From positions 1-64,000 of IMG/VR virus record IMGVR_UViG_3300022843_000013: 64,000 bases of DNA; one strand, written 5' to 3'. Below, piece by piece: positions 16,581-25,342 of the stretch; position 1 is the stretch's first letter, and each line of letters starts with the position of its first letter. Below the pieces are notes generated by a model. It was not told where the DNA came from and made no database searches. It worked only from the letters and a program-made list of their open reading frames with translations. Position numbers and translations under genes: made by a program. The DNA comes from a virus.

Positions 16581-17197
16581 TCGTTTATTTGGGGTAGTGT
16601 TCGTTCGTCGGCGTTTTTGAGAATCTCCCCGACGTCAAGCCATGCCGGCCGCACGGAATTGAGGAGGGCTTCGCGCGTCCCTGCGTCCATAGAGGAGTAG
16701 AAGTGCGTAATGGGTAGGTAGCGCGCCGACACCTGAAGGGGTGTCCAATACCCCAAGACGACGCGTCCCTCGTGCGACTCTATCGTTTCCTGCGCTCTCG
16801 AAAAAGGTATGGGATCTTGCAAACCCACGCGCGACTCGTATTCCGCCGCGACTTCGCGCAGAAGTAGGAAACTCGCGTCGTCGTCGACGTATCCATACAG
16901 CATGTTGGTATCAGCACTGACCCCATTGAACCAAAGCATCACGGGGTAGATTTTTCGCGGCAGTGTCAGCATCGGCATTACCTCCCTCACGTAGACCACA
17001 GCAGAGTGGTCAGGCAGGAGTGTGCCCACTTGGTGCTCGACCGAGACGACTTCGAAAAAGAACTTTTCCGGCGCGGACGGTCCTGCAATCGGGTGCAACG
17101 ATACTCGCTGACCAACGGCGGGGACTTGGTGCATGTCGACTTTCTGTATGACCGTCTCTACGCCGCCCTCCCACTCGGATATGGTGACTTTAATCAT
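16577..17197 (-). CDS. Hypothetical protein
   Basis: A 206-residue protein. I place the start at MIKVTISEWEGGVETVIQKV (17197), which overlaps the upstream stop by 8 nt. The longer frame to 17305 lies wholly inside the upstream gene. It contains a beta-rich N-terminal domain (PAVGQRVSLHPIAG) and a helical C-terminus. Its ATGA stop overlaps the next gene. No family recognised. Confidence 0.6.
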   Translation of the reverse strand: MIKVTISEWEGGVETVIQKVDMHQVPAVGQRVSLHPIAGPSAPEKFFFEVVSVEHQVGTLLPDHSAVVYVREVMPMLTLPRKIYPVMLWFNGVSADTNMLYGYVDDDASFLLLREVAAEYESRVGLQDPIPFSRAQETIESHEGRVVLGYWTPLQVSARYLPITHFYSSMDAGTREALLNSVRPAWLDVGEILKNADERTLPQINE

Positions 17198-17573
17198 GGT
17201 TTGCGATGCGCAGTGCTTGTTGGTGATAGTAAGACCCAGCACGAGCGACGCGATTGACGTGGTCCTCGGCGTCGGAGTCGCACCTGAAATGGGTGGCTTC
17301 GTCATCCCTCTCGATTTGCTTGCCGTCCTCGGAACTCATGATACACCAACCCTCCTCCAGCGCGAGGCCTTGATCGAAAGCGTCATCGTCTGGTGTATCC
17401 TCGCAAGATGTAAGGTGCATCGCTAGATCTAAGGTCCACCTCCGTCCCGTGCGGGGGTCGACGAATAAAATCACACCCGCGGGTAATTGCTCGCGGATTA
17501 TCGGTTCGGTCGCTCCCGCCTCTCCAGCGAGGTGCGAGAGATAACCCGAAAAACTTATTTGGTCGATTTTCAT
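17190..17573 (-). CDS. Hypothetical protein
   Basis: A 127-residue acidic protein starting MKIDQISFSGYLSHLAGEAG. It overlaps the deformylase stop by 4 nt (ATGA), so the two genes are probably co-translated. No family recognised. Confidence 0.6.
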   Translation of the reverse strand: MKIDQISFSGYLSHLAGEAGATEPIIREQLPAGVILFVDPRTGRRWTLDLAMHLTSCEDTPDDDAFDQGLALEEGWCIMSSEDGKQIERDDEATHFRCDSDAEDHVNRVARAGSYYHQQALRIANHD

Positions 17574-18061
17574 ATTTCTTTTGTGCTGGATTGTTCGAGA
17601 GTGACCCCCCGTAAATGGTCATGCTCATGCTGAAAGATTCGAGCAGATGCCCCGTGCAGGACAGCGCCTGATATTCTGTGACCTACCACGTTGGTCCAGC
17701 TTGCGACGATGCGGTAGGGACGCTTCACGTAGAACCGGCGGCCCGGCAAGGATAGGCACCCTTCAATCTCCTCGACCATCTCCGTCTTAGGGAGGGCCTC
17801 CCACGTCGGGTTTATGAAGAAATGAGCACTTGGCTTGCTCTGGGCCTTGTATTTGAAATTGGACCCCTTCACCACGAAGAAGAAATTCTCGCGCATACCT
17901 AACTGGTTAGCGGCGATACCGACGCCGCCGTGAATTGCGCAGATGATATCCAGCTGCTCGGCGTATAATTTCAGCGACGCGTGGGAGGATTTAATACCCG
18001 TGAAATCCTCATGGAGGAGGTTCCCTGGAGTTGATTTTGAGTGTAACTTTAAGATTTTCAT
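17570..18061 (-). CDS. def: Peptide deformylase
   Basis: A 163-residue deformylase that removes the N-formyl group from nascent proteins. All three family motifs are intact: motif 1 GGVGIAANQ (residues 45-53), motif 2 EGCLSLPG (100-107, metal-binding Cys102) and motif 3 QHEHDH (144-149, the HExxH-type metal ligands with catalytic Glu). I chose MKILKLHSK at 18061 because the extension reads through the upstream terminator hairpin. Phage deformylases are known mainly from marine cyanophages, where they are thought to speed maturation of short-lived proteins; the target here is unknown. Confidence 0.95.
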   Translation of the reverse strand: MKILKLHSKSTPGNLLHEDFTGIKSSHASLKLYAEQLDIICAIHGGVGIAANQLGMRENFFFVVKGSNFKYKAQSKPSAHFFINPTWEALPKTEMVEEIEGCLSLPGRRFYVKRPYRIVASWTNVVGHRISGAVLHGASARIFQHEHDHLRGVTLEQSSTKEI

Positions 18062-18080
18062 ATTTTTTCGTCGAAATAGA

Positions 18081-18113
18081 AAGGGTGCCGGGAGACTCGC
18101 TCCCGGCACCCTT
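18081..18113 (-). terminator. Strong terminator hairpin
   Basis: A perfect 14-bp inverted repeat, AAGGGTGCCGGGAG with its complement, around a 5-nt loop. On the minus strand it is followed by TTTCTATTT. It lies between the stop at 18137 and the deformylase start at 18061. Confidence 0.75.
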
Positions 18114-18136
18114 GGTGTTTGTGTGGCCTGCGCCGT

Positions 18137-18478
18137 TTACCAGTCAGCCTGATACAAGGCAGACAGGTGCTCATTGATGGCCGTGACGTGCTCCGAAGCC
18201 GTTCGTCGTTCCTGCGTTTCGCGCATATCTTGAATATGCGAGGCGGCGGCGACGCCGGCCGCTAGGTGCGCGTCGTCGTCCAGATCTAGCTGGGCGATGA
18301 ACGGTATCGTGAATCTGGACAAGACCTCTTCCTGATAATGAACGCTGCCCTGAAGAAGGTCGGCGAGAAACTCGTGCGCGTTCATAGCTGCCGCGCGAAT
18401 ACGGGAAGGTCCAACAATAGCCTCCAGCTGCGCTATGATGTCTGCTGCGTTGGGGTTGATCGATGTGGGAGTTTTCAT
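18137..18478 (-). CDS. Hypothetical helical protein
   Basis: A 113-residue helical, acidic protein starting MKTPTSINPNAADIIAQLEA. It is followed immediately by a strong terminator hairpin, so it ends a transcription unit. No family recognised. Confidence 0.65.
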   Translation of the reverse strand: MKTPTSINPNAADIIAQLEAIVGPSRIRAAAMNAHEFLADLLQGSVHYQEEVLSRFTIPFIAQLDLDDDAHLAAGVAAASHIQDMRETQERRTASEHVTAINEHLSALYQADW

Positions 18479-18487
18479 GGTTGGTAA

Positions 18488-19057
18488 TTATCGTTTGTTG
18501 AGTCGGGCCCATTCGGCGATAAGGGCTGCATCAGCGTCTGACGCCTTGGTGTTTCCGAAGTCCTGCTTAGGGAACAGTCGGCGTCCGATCTCTAGAGACG
18601 AGATCTTGGTCTGCTTCTTAACATCCTTACGCCTCGCGTCTAAGGCCTTCTTCTCTGCTGGCGTGGCCCCCTTGCTAGCTCGAGGGACAGATTTAGGAGG
18701 TGGGAGCATAACTTTCTGCCACGTCTTGGAGTCCACATACTCGAACTTAATTCCCAGAACCTCCATTACGACGTTCTGAGCCTCGTCGCACCGAACACTA
18801 CTCTGGATAGCCTTCCACCCCATGTGCGGGCCGGTCGCAGGCCTCTCCAGCACCAATACCGCGTTACCGACGTAAGGTCGTAGAATCTCGGCAAACTTAT
18901 GGGGCATGAGGCGCCTGATGGAGTCAGTCGACTTGGTGTAAGTCTGTCGCGGCTCCACGGGAGTCGGCCCGTAGAAGATCATGCGACCTCTAGAGTCGAC
19001 GACCGCGATGGATCCGGACACGCCGTTGTCCACGCCGATGTAGTAATATTCTTCCAT
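18488..19057 (-). CDS. RuvC-like Holliday-junction resolvase
   Basis: A 189-residue RNase H-fold nuclease. The four acidic positions of the RuvC class are visible: YYYIGVDNGVSGSIAVVD (Asp10), VLVLERP (Glu71) and the C-terminal ASDADAALIAEWAR pair of aspartates. A basic segment precedes the last motif (KKALDARRKDVKKQTK), in keeping with binding branched DNA. In phages such enzymes clear recombination junctions before packaging. The start MEEYYY is chosen because the longer frame crosses the terminator upstream. Confidence 0.85.
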   Translation of the reverse strand: MEEYYYIGVDNGVSGSIAVVDSRGRMIFYGPTPVEPRQTYTKSTDSIRRLMPHKFAEILRPYVGNAVLVLERPATGPHMGWKAIQSSVRCDEAQNVVMEVLGIKFEYVDSKTWQKVMLPPPKSVPRASKGATPAEKKALDARRKDVKKQTKISSLEIGRRLFPKQDFGNTKASDADAALIAEWARLNKR

Positions 19058-19077
19058 TTTATTATTATTTTTAACGC

Positions 19078-19110
19078 AAAAAGCGGCCCCCACTTGGAGA
19101 GCCGCCTTTG
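19078..19110 (-). terminator. Terminator-like hairpin
   Basis: On the minus strand AAAGGCGGC pairs with GCCGCTTTTT around a loop, and the T-run lies inside and after the right arm. It separates the 68-residue gene at 19134-19340 from the resolvase. Confidence 0.65.
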
Positions 19111-19133
19111 CTTGAATTTGATTATGAGCGAGT

Positions 19134-19340
19134 TTATCCGTTGGAGGATTCCTCGACCATGTGTCCGGTAGCGAGGATGCGGCTGAGCTGCGCCTTCTTC
19201 GTAAGATTTTCCCCTTCGGAGGGCCAAGTCTTTCCGAGAATGTCGGATTGCTCAGCGTTAGCGCTGGCCGACTTCTCAAAGACGGCGATTCCAGAGCGGA
19301 CGGTGGCGCCAACGATGGCTTGAAAATCAGAGTCTGTCAT
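19134..19340 (-). CDS. Small hypothetical protein (68 aa)
   Basis: A 68-residue protein, MTDSDFQAIVGATVRSGIAV at its start, followed by a terminator. It lies between the RNA polymerase fragment and the resolvase. No family recognised. Confidence 0.6.
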   Translation of the reverse strand: MTDSDFQAIVGATVRSGIAVFEKSASANAEQSDILGKTWPSEGENLTKKAQLSRILATGHMVEESSNG

Positions 19341-19376
19341 GTCGTGAGGTTAGCAGGATGCGCGAACCAGGCAAGT

Positions 19377-21290
19377 CTATTTTTGAGTAGCCTCAGCCAG
19401 CCCTAACCTACCAGCGAGGACATCGCCGAGCTGATTCTTAGTCAGGCCTAGCAAGTTACGCACGGCGTCTTCCATTGCCGGGTTGATCACCGGTCGGGGG
19501 AGCTTTATACGACCCCAACTCTCGCCGCTTACGATGCGCTTATCGAAGAGTCCGCCGTCCACTGATCCCAAAGTCTTGAGGTCCACGAGTTCCCCGTTCT
19601 TTACTTCGATAGGATTGTGCGCGTCGAGGTCTTTGTCGGTAAAGGGTGCCAGGCGAAAGCGGCCCTTGCTGACCTCCCGGGGGTTTATGCCAGCCCCAGA
19701 TAGAATCGCCTGGAATTTGTCCCACACGAAAGGAGACCCCGGTGCCTTCGTGGGCTTGCCGGATCTAAGGTCTCGCCAATACTGGTCATTGCGCTGCCCT
19801 CGAAGGGTGGAGTTCTCTCTCAGGAGTGCGTAAGCTCCAGACGACAGTGCCGCAAAGTTCTCCAGTCCGGAGAATCTCTTAGCTCCTGCGTTCTCACCGC
19901 CGCCGCGTGAAGGTTGCTCGTTCGCGTCGTAACTCCCGGAACCCCGCATACTCAACTTACCTGCGGAAGTGTGGTGAAGCTTGTTGATGAAGGCGTTACC
20001 GACGGTCACGGGGTTAGCCAAAAAGCGCTGCGACTCTGGGTCAAACACGCGCTCTTTTGAAGTGACACCGTGCTGGTCTTCGAGCTGGGAAATGTAATCG
20101 TTCCAAGACTGACCCTTCGGTAAGTAGGACGGGATCTTCAAAGGCTTACCAAGCAGCGCCGCGATTTTACCGAGGCGTATCTCGTGCTGCGACGCTGGGT
20201 TGGCCCTCGAAACCAAAGAGAGCGGGTTTAGGAGGGCGTCTAGAGGCTTCCCGTCCTCAGTGTGCGGCATCTGGGCGTCTGGTATAATGCGAGACACGGT
20301 CGACTTAGCGCCCTGCCGCAGGACCAGCTTGTCACCAACCTCCGTCGGCTTCACGTATCGCAGGACCACCTTGAGGCCGTTCTTGGTTTTTCGCGCGGAA
20401 ACAACCTCTGCGGGTTGATGCCCGTCCCACGTCTGAGAAGCGTCACGCCTAGACTGACGCTGCGCCCGGTTAAGCTTGCCGACGTTCGCTCCAGCGCTGG
20501 ACATAGTCCGGGGCATGGTGGCTAACATGACTGGGTCCCCGGGGTCCAGGATCGTGCCAGGCTTTACGAGTCCATCCTCATCGAAGTTGGTGAGCTTGTC
20601 CTTCGTAAACCTAGACGCGAAAAGTCCCCGGTAGTGGGTTAGCCCAGTCTTGAGGTTGTCCGAAAAGTCCTGCTTCATCACCTTGTAGTGCACCCCAGCC
20701 ATGCGCTTGGCGAAGCTCTCCGAGATGGGGATGGCGTCGTCCATGCTAAAACCCTTCCAAGGAACGAGGCCGATGCGCGCGTTCAGTCCCATGTTCATGG
20801 TGCCGTTGTCGTCGGTGTAGCTAGACGCGGCGATCATCTGCCCAGGTTCGAAGCTGTCACCCTCCTTGAGAAGCACTCGAGAAGTGATGCCCGATTTTTG
20901 GTTGAACGAGAAATTGTTGTATAGGCCCAACTCTCCCGCCTCCCCGTCATCGTATTGCACCGACACGCTGTCAGGAGACACCGCGGTGATCCTACCAGCT
21001 CGCTTGGCGCGCTGAATTCCCATCTTTTCCCCGAGTATGTCATCGAAGCTCCGACCTTCTGGGTCGCTGGGGTCAAGGTTCTGCACGAGCGGTGCCTCCC
21101 CTCCCTCGATAGCATGAGCCTGGTTCGCGAATCTCCCTCCGTAAAACAAGCGGGGAGCCTGCACAGCGGACTGAAGCGGGATACTGTTGGTGTGCGTCCC
21201 ATACTGACGAGACGGGTCTTCCAACTCGTAGTCGACATCTTCGTCGTCGTCGGGGATTTCCTCGAGTCTGTTGTTCCTTACTACGTGCAT
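19377..21290 (-). CDS. RNA polymerase beta C-terminal fragment fused to beta prime N-terminus
   Basis: A 637-residue fragment of a multisubunit RNA polymerase. Residues 20-70 follow the D-x-x-x-x-x-P-x-Q-x-x-S-x-x-x-x-x-I-P segment of bacterial beta, ending GGEAPLVQN (beta: E-x-PLVGTG). Residues 175-190 read VPWKGFSMDDAIPIS (beta: MPWEGYNFEDAILIS). Residues 319-331 are GDKLVLRQGAKST with both catalytic-site lysines kept (beta: GDKMAGRHGNKG), followed by MPHTEDGKPLDALLNPLSLV (beta: MPY-x-E-x-G-x-PVDIVLNPLGV). Around 470-500 is the GAYALLRE helix of the beta C-terminus. The last ~90 residues, with LKTLGSVDGGLFDKRIVSG and WGRIKLPRPVINP, resemble the start of beta prime (G-G-L-F-C...W-G-H-I-x-L-x-x-P-V). 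No other beta prime part is in the window. Confidence 0.92.
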   Translation of the reverse strand: MHVVRNNRLEEIPDDDEDVDYELEDPSRQYGTHTNSIPLQSAVQAPRLFYGGRFANQAHAIEGGEAPLVQNLDPSDPEGRSFDDILGEKMGIQRAKRAGRITAVSPDSVSVQYDDGEAGELGLYNNFSFNQKSGITSRVLLKEGDSFEPGQMIAASSYTDDNGTMNMGLNARIGLVPWKGFSMDDAIPISESFAKRMAGVHYKVMKQDFSDNLKTGLTHYRGLFASRFTKDKLTNFDEDGLVKPGTILDPGDPVMLATMPRTMSSAGANVGKLNRAQRQSRRDASQTWDGHQPAEVVSARKTKNGLKVVLRYVKPTEVGDKLVLRQGAKSTVSRIIPDAQMPHTEDGKPLDALLNPLSLVSRANPASQHEIRLGKIAALLGKPLKIPSYLPKGQSWNDYISQLEDQHGVTSKERVFDPESQRFLANPVTVGNAFINKLHHTSAGKLSMRGSGSYDANEQPSRGGGENAGAKRFSGLENFAALSSGAYALLRENSTLRGQRNDQYWRDLRSGKPTKAPGSPFVWDKFQAILSGAGINPREVSKGRFRLAPFTDKDLDAHNPIEVKNGELVDLKTLGSVDGGLFDKRIVSGESWGRIKLPRPVINPAMEDAVRNLLGLTKNQLGDVLAGRLGLAEATQK

Positions 21291-21291
21291 G

Positions 21292-23289
21292 TTATCGTGC
21301 GTAAAGGGACGACAAAGCTCGAAGCTGATCGGGAGAATTCATGACGTCGACGGCGGTCATCGCACTTCCCATCATACCTGGACCCCGGGGTAACGTGGAA
21401 GGCTGCGCCTTGGGAGCCATGGCGCCCGTGCGAAACAGCGTGTCGTATATCCAGTCTCCCATCTTCCCGTAAGAGGTCCGGTAGGCGCCCGGCGACGCGA
21501 ATAACTTCGTAACCATCGGGCTATCGTTGACCCGCTGACCAGCGCCTGGCTTAAGAACCTTTATGCCTGGGGTTGGCGCGAGTCCTGGCGCGGGCGCGGC
21601 AGGACTCGCCGACTTGACGCGCTTGTGCAGCCTGTCTAGGCGCGAACTAGTCAGACGCTGGACAGCTGTCGCTTCGCCCCCTGACGCCTCAGCACTCAGC
21701 TCTCCCTTCTGCTTGGCTAGGTCGGCCTCGGCCTTCTGTCGCTCCATCTGGATCTTCAGGATCTCGTTTTCCTGCGTCTTTTTTCCGAGCTCCATTTGGA
21801 ACTTCTGCTGTTGCTCCATTTGCGCCTGCTGAGACTGCTGCTCCATGGCGGCCGCCTGCTGCGCCCCCTGTTGCTGAGCTTCCGTAGCTGCCTGCTCGGC
21901 TTTCATGATCTGCGGATTAGCGCCCGTCGAAGGAGGCATGGAGTTGGCTGTTGCTTGGCGCATAGCAGGGTTCTGTCCCGGTATGGGAGGAGTGGGGACG
22001 CCGGTGTTCGGGGGAGGAGGGGGAGCCATTCCCGCCTTCTCGGCGTAGATCGTCTCGACGCCGTTTTTGAAGGACGCGACCTTGGAGAGTTGTTGGTGCT
22101 CTCGGTCAATGTCCAGGTCCTCCTCTTCCCTCTCGTTAGGGTTGTCGGGGTCCTCGGGTTTTCGGGTTTTTGTGCGGGCCTTGGTTTCCGAAAGCAAGCG
22201 TCGTCGAGTGTCGCGGCCGATGCGCCCGCGAAGTGCGTTGGACAGGTTGATCTCCTCAATAGGTATTTCCAGCTGAGTCTCGACGTCCCCCGGGTTCTTG
22301 GTTGGGAGGGTCACGCGGACTCTACCTTTACCGCTCTCGGCGATCGCCTTCTCCTGGTTATCAGAATTCTTCTTGGCCTTGTAGGCTGCGATGGCGAGAG
22401 CTCCCAGGCCTAGGCCGCCCGCACCGAGAAGAAGACCCTTAGGGATTTTGTCCCACAGGTTGGATTCAGGCAAGGCAGGCGCGGCGTTCGCTTCATCTTT
22501 TTTTCTAGCGTCTATGTAGTCGACGAGAGACTCAGACACGTTATCGATCTTGTGCATCGTGGACTGCCCTTTTATCAGAGCGTCTTTAGCTGGTGCGAGG
22601 GCGAATGCTCCCAAGCTCGACAAAATACCGGCCTTGCCGTGCCGCGCAGCTGCGTATCCCGCGCTTGCGCCGATCGCGGCGTTCAGGCCTCCAATCAAAG
22701 ATCTCTCTTTATCCCACCCAGAAGGGTCCAAGGTGCTATCAACAGTCCGACTGGCGTCGTTGGCTTGATCGTAGAATGCGACGGTACCGGCGGCGCCTAA
22801 CCCGAGCGCCCCTGCTGTCCCCGCGTTATGCCGGGTGCGCGCCCACCCTTTCAAGGCTTTGGCGGCGCCCCCCGTCATGGCCACCTTCTCGATCACCGGG
22901 ATCGATAGGGAGGCGGCCAGACTCTTGCTCGGGGCGTTGTGCGCCGCGATCAGCGCGCGGACCTCGTCGACCTCGCCCGACTTGCAGCGTAGGACTTGCG
23001 CCACGGCCTGCTTAGCGAAGCCCTGCTCTCGGTGTTCCGGCAGAACTCCGATGGCGTAATACCCCACTTTTCTATCCCCCTCTTGTCGGGACTGCCACCC
23101 GACGAAGCCTACGGGCTCCGCGCCTGCCGCCTTAGATATCAGGTAGAGACCGCCCGGATCGAACTGATCCCTCGCAAGTCCGTAGGGCCAGTAAGACGGC
23201 TCTTCTCGGTAAATCCTACCCATAATACTCTCCGTAGTTGAGAGATCTTCCGAGCTGCTAGCCTTCTTGAACATGCATACGTTTAGCAC
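21292..23289 (-). CDS. GNAT acetyltransferase fused to virion-type membrane/coiled-coil protein
   Basis: A 665-residue fusion. Residues ~25-130 carry a GNAT acetyltransferase domain: LYLISKAAGAEPVGFVGWQS, then VLPEHREQGFAKQAVAQ (the R/Q-x-x-G-x-G/A acetyl-CoA loop), then HNAPSKSLAASLS. Beyond it are Gly/Ala-rich, membrane-like segments (AGALGLGAAGTVAFY; LLLGAGGLGLGALAIAAY), a charged linker, a Pro-rich stretch (AGMAPPPPPNTGVPTPPIP) and a long Gln-rich coiled coil. The C-terminus has KVLKPGAG...DVMNSPDQLRALSSLY. It lies in the structural region next to RNA polymerase pieces, so I infer a virion or internal protein. The acetylation target is unknown. MFKKASS at 23274 is an alternative start. 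Confidence 0.7.
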   Translation of the reverse strand: MLNVCMFKKASSSEDLSTTESIMGRIYREEPSYWPYGLARDQFDPGGLYLISKAAGAEPVGFVGWQSRQEGDRKVGYYAIGVLPEHREQGFAKQAVAQVLRCKSGEVDEVRALIAAHNAPSKSLAASLSIPVIEKVAMTGGAAKALKGWARTRHNAGTAGALGLGAAGTVAFYDQANDASRTVDSTLDPSGWDKERSLIGGLNAAIGASAGYAAARHGKAGILSSLGAFALAPAKDALIKGQSTMHKIDNVSESLVDYIDARKKDEANAAPALPESNLWDKIPKGLLLGAGGLGLGALAIAAYKAKKNSDNQEKAIAESGKGRVRVTLPTKNPGDVETQLEIPIEEINLSNALRGRIGRDTRRRLLSETKARTKTRKPEDPDNPNEREEEDLDIDREHQQLSKVASFKNGVETIYAEKAGMAPPPPPNTGVPTPPIPGQNPAMRQATANSMPPSTGANPQIMKAEQAATEAQQQGAQQAAAMEQQSQQAQMEQQQKFQMELGKKTQENEILKIQMERQKAEADLAKQKGELSAEASGGEATAVQRLTSSRLDRLHKRVKSASPAAPAPGLAPTPGIKVLKPGAGQRVNDSPMVTKLFASPGAYRTSYGKMGDWIYDTLFRTGAMAPKAQPSTLPRGPGMMGSAMTAVDVMNSPDQLRALSSLYAR

Positions 23290-23292
23290 TTT

Positions 23293-23310
23293 ACTTGCGC
23301 TAGGTAAAGA
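23293..23310 (-). promoter_or_regulatory. Repeated TTTACCTAGCGC element (candidate promoter)
   Basis: The minus-strand sequence CTTTACCTAGCGC, followed by AAGTAAAGTGC, lies between a terminator and the start of the GNAT-fusion gene. The same CTTTACCTAGCGC core sits after a terminator at 47292-47306, and TTACCTAGCG occurs at 26101-26110. Its location after terminators and before genes suggests a promoter or activator site. Confidence 0.45.
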
Positions 23311-23320
23311 GGAACACCAG

Positions 23321-23345
23321 CCGCCGTCAGGTATTCTGACGGCGG
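23321..23345 (-). terminator. Terminator-like hairpin
   Basis: A perfect 10-bp inverted repeat CCGCCGTCAG / CTGACGGCGG with a 5-nt loop, just after the stop at 23367. It lacks a U-tract on the minus strand. Confidence 0.55.
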
Positions 23346-23366
23346 CGGTGAAAACTCCTGCTTTGA

Positions 23367-24551
23367 CTATTTTTCCGGTCCAGATGCGGGAGTCGCCTCC
23401 TGCATCTCGGGTGTTTGAGTGGCCGAGATTACGGCGTCTATTTTTTCGACCACTTCAGGGTCGGGTTGTGGCTCCGGCTTACCGAGCTTACGGCGAGGAG
23501 CTGCGGGGGTAACGCGTCTTGCCGCTGTCGGCGTAACTTCGGGGGATCCCTGAGGATTGACGTGCGGCGCTGCGGGGGTGACCCGCTGCTCCGCTGCCGG
23601 ATCAGGTTGCGGAGACTCCTGCGAAACGACGCGAGGAGCCCCGTGGTCCCTAGCTGGGACCGAGCGAACCTGACGTCGACGATTTACGCGCTCCTTCTTC
23701 TTGGTCTCGCGAGTCTTGAGTTCTCGCACCACGAACGCCATGACCTCTGCGGGAGCGCGGAGTTCTGGAGTTCTAGGGACGTTCTTGTTGCGCCCCCCGA
23801 GGAGGTTCAAGGCCGCCACCGCCAAAGGCCAAGCGGTGGGGACAGCCTGCGCAACTTTCACAGCGGTATCGGAGAGTCTAGCGCCGAAATCCCCAGACCC
23901 AGACCCCGGTACGTTTGCGACATCAAAGCGCGGACCCCACGTGGAGCTGAGGACATATTTCTCAGTGTTCTCCGTGTTGAGGTTACCCTTGTGGATAAAT
24001 CGCCCCGAACGGTTAGGTCCGAATGTGATGACGCCGTAGCACCCTTTGTCCCACTCTTCGTCCGAGATACCAGACGCTGCGCGGACATACGCGCTGTAAT
24101 ACGGAATCTCACGGATCACGAACCTTGGGTCGTTACGGGGGTCCCCGTCTTTTTCCGATATGTGCTCCACCTCGACGTCGGGCTGAATACCCTTCATGAC
24201 GCCCTCTTTGAATAAGCGCTCCGGGCTCATGCTGTAGATCGTGGAGTTCGTGTAGCCTGGCCGCACCTCCCGGTCTTCCCGGTTCTCCAGCACGCGCATC
24301 GCGCCGCCGACGAAGGCGACGATTTTACTATCCGCGTCGTAGCGGACGAGAAGGAACCCAGACGTGCGCGACAGATGCAGCGCATGATACCGGGACCCTG
24401 GGTTAATGCTCAATCCCGCGCTTGCGGGTCCTTTATTGTCATGCTCAGCTGTGCCGACATGGTTCCCGACGTCCTCGCGGACTGAATCGGGGGCTGAGGT
24501 TGTTGTTTTGACCTCAGCACACTTTTCGTCTACATTTAATATGTTGTCCAT
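23367..24551 (-). CDS. Hypothetical virion-region protein with Pro-rich repeats
   Basis: A 394-residue protein. The N-terminal two thirds form an apparently globular domain (YHALHLSRTSGFLLVRYDA; YSAYVRAASGISDEEWDKGC). The C-terminus is disordered and Pro/Arg-rich with imperfect repeats RVTPAAPHVNPQG, EVTPTAARRVTPAAPRRK. It is preceded by an 18-bp leader identical to that of the small hydrophobic gene at 47.5 kb (CAAATTATTATGACGCAG on the plus strand). I recognise no family. Its position suggests a virion or virion-assembly role. Confidence 0.6.
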   Translation of the reverse strand: MDNILNVDEKCAEVKTTTSAPDSVREDVGNHVGTAEHDNKGPASAGLSINPGSRYHALHLSRTSGFLLVRYDADSKIVAFVGGAMRVLENREDREVRPGYTNSTIYSMSPERLFKEGVMKGIQPDVEVEHISEKDGDPRNDPRFVIREIPYYSAYVRAASGISDEEWDKGCYGVITFGPNRSGRFIHKGNLNTENTEKYVLSSTWGPRFDVANVPGSGSGDFGARLSDTAVKVAQAVPTAWPLAVAALNLLGGRNKNVPRTPELRAPAEVMAFVVRELKTRETKKKERVNRRRQVRSVPARDHGAPRVVSQESPQPDPAAEQRVTPAAPHVNPQGSPEVTPTAARRVTPAAPRRKLGKPEPQPDPEVVEKIDAVISATQTPEMQEATPASGPEK

Positions 24552-24560
24552 AGCAAATTA

Positions 24561-24956
24561 TTATGACGCAGAAGAGAGCCTACTTGCATAGATTTCTGTC
24601 GGTAATTCTAGGGTTAGCGGCCTGCTTCCCGCGTCGGTCAGGTGGTGCAGAAGGGCCTTGTCCGCCCGACTTCTAAGCTTGCGGTGCATGACCTCAGGCT
24701 CCGTCGTCCATTCCGCTCCTAACGGGTCCGACTTCCAGTTGAGTATGCGAACGTAGAACGTGACCTTAGTCAATATGTCCACGGCCGCGAATACGCGATC
24801 GATCTTGTAGTCGACGGAGAAAACAACGCTCGGCAGGCAGCCGGCCCCAATTAAGAGTGCGGCGATCTGTCGAGCGCGTAGTTTTCTACCTACTCCGTAG
24901 AATGGTATCTTTACGACCTCTGGCGGTCCGCTAGGATCCTGAGTAGACTTTAGCAT
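24561..24956 (-). CDS. Hypothetical basic protein
   Basis: A 131-residue protein, VEIPF-like N-terminus PEVVKIPFYGVGRKLRARQI followed by a strand-rich core and a basic helix (MHRKLRSRADKALLHHLTDA). It overlaps the upstream gene by 26 nt. No family recognised. Confidence 0.6.
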   Translation of the reverse strand: MLKSTQDPSGPPEVVKIPFYGVGRKLRARQIAALLIGAGCLPSVVFSVDYKIDRVFAAVDILTKVTFYVRILNWKSDPLGAEWTTEPEVMHRKLRSRADKALLHHLTDAGSRPLTLELPTEIYASRLSSAS

Positions 24957-25332
24957 CTACCAGAAGTCTCGATAGGTTGATGATAACGTCTCTCCCGGCG
25001 AGGTCGGCGGACGCGTCAGTGGGTAGGAATTCGGTGTCGGTAAACCCTAGGGCGAATCTCTCGTTACCTGTGCCTCTGTTCAGGAGGAGCTGGTTGCCGC
25101 TTGTCAGGGTCTCCTCGGATTTTTCCATGACTCGCTTCTTGACGCCTCCGATTCCGAAGTAGGACTCGAGTGTCCTCTTGAGGTGGTTCTGAGCTGCGTC
25201 ACTCAAAGATGTCTTCTCGGACTCAGCGACCTTAGCGACCTTAGCCGGAGCGGCCTCAGCGGGAGCCGGAGCGGCCTCAGCGGTTTTAGGTCTTGCGGAC
25301 TTTTTGGATCGGCTATTCTTATTACTGGACAT
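24931..25332 (-). CDS. Hypothetical protein with Lys/Ala/Pro-rich N-terminus
   Basis: A 133-residue protein. The first 45 residues are low-complexity (KSARPKTAEAAPAPAEAAPA), like tails of nucleic-acid-binding proteins. The rest is mixed alpha/beta (KTSLSDAAQNHLKRTLESYF). No family recognised. Confidence 0.6.
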   Translation of the reverse strand: MSSNKNSRSKKSARPKTAEAAPAPAEAAPAKVAKVAESEKTSLSDAAQNHLKRTLESYFGIGGVKKRVMEKSEETLTSGNQLLLNRGTGNERFALGFTDTEFLPTDASADLAGRDVIINLSRLLVDAKVYSGS

Positions 25333-25342
25333 GTCGGTTGTT

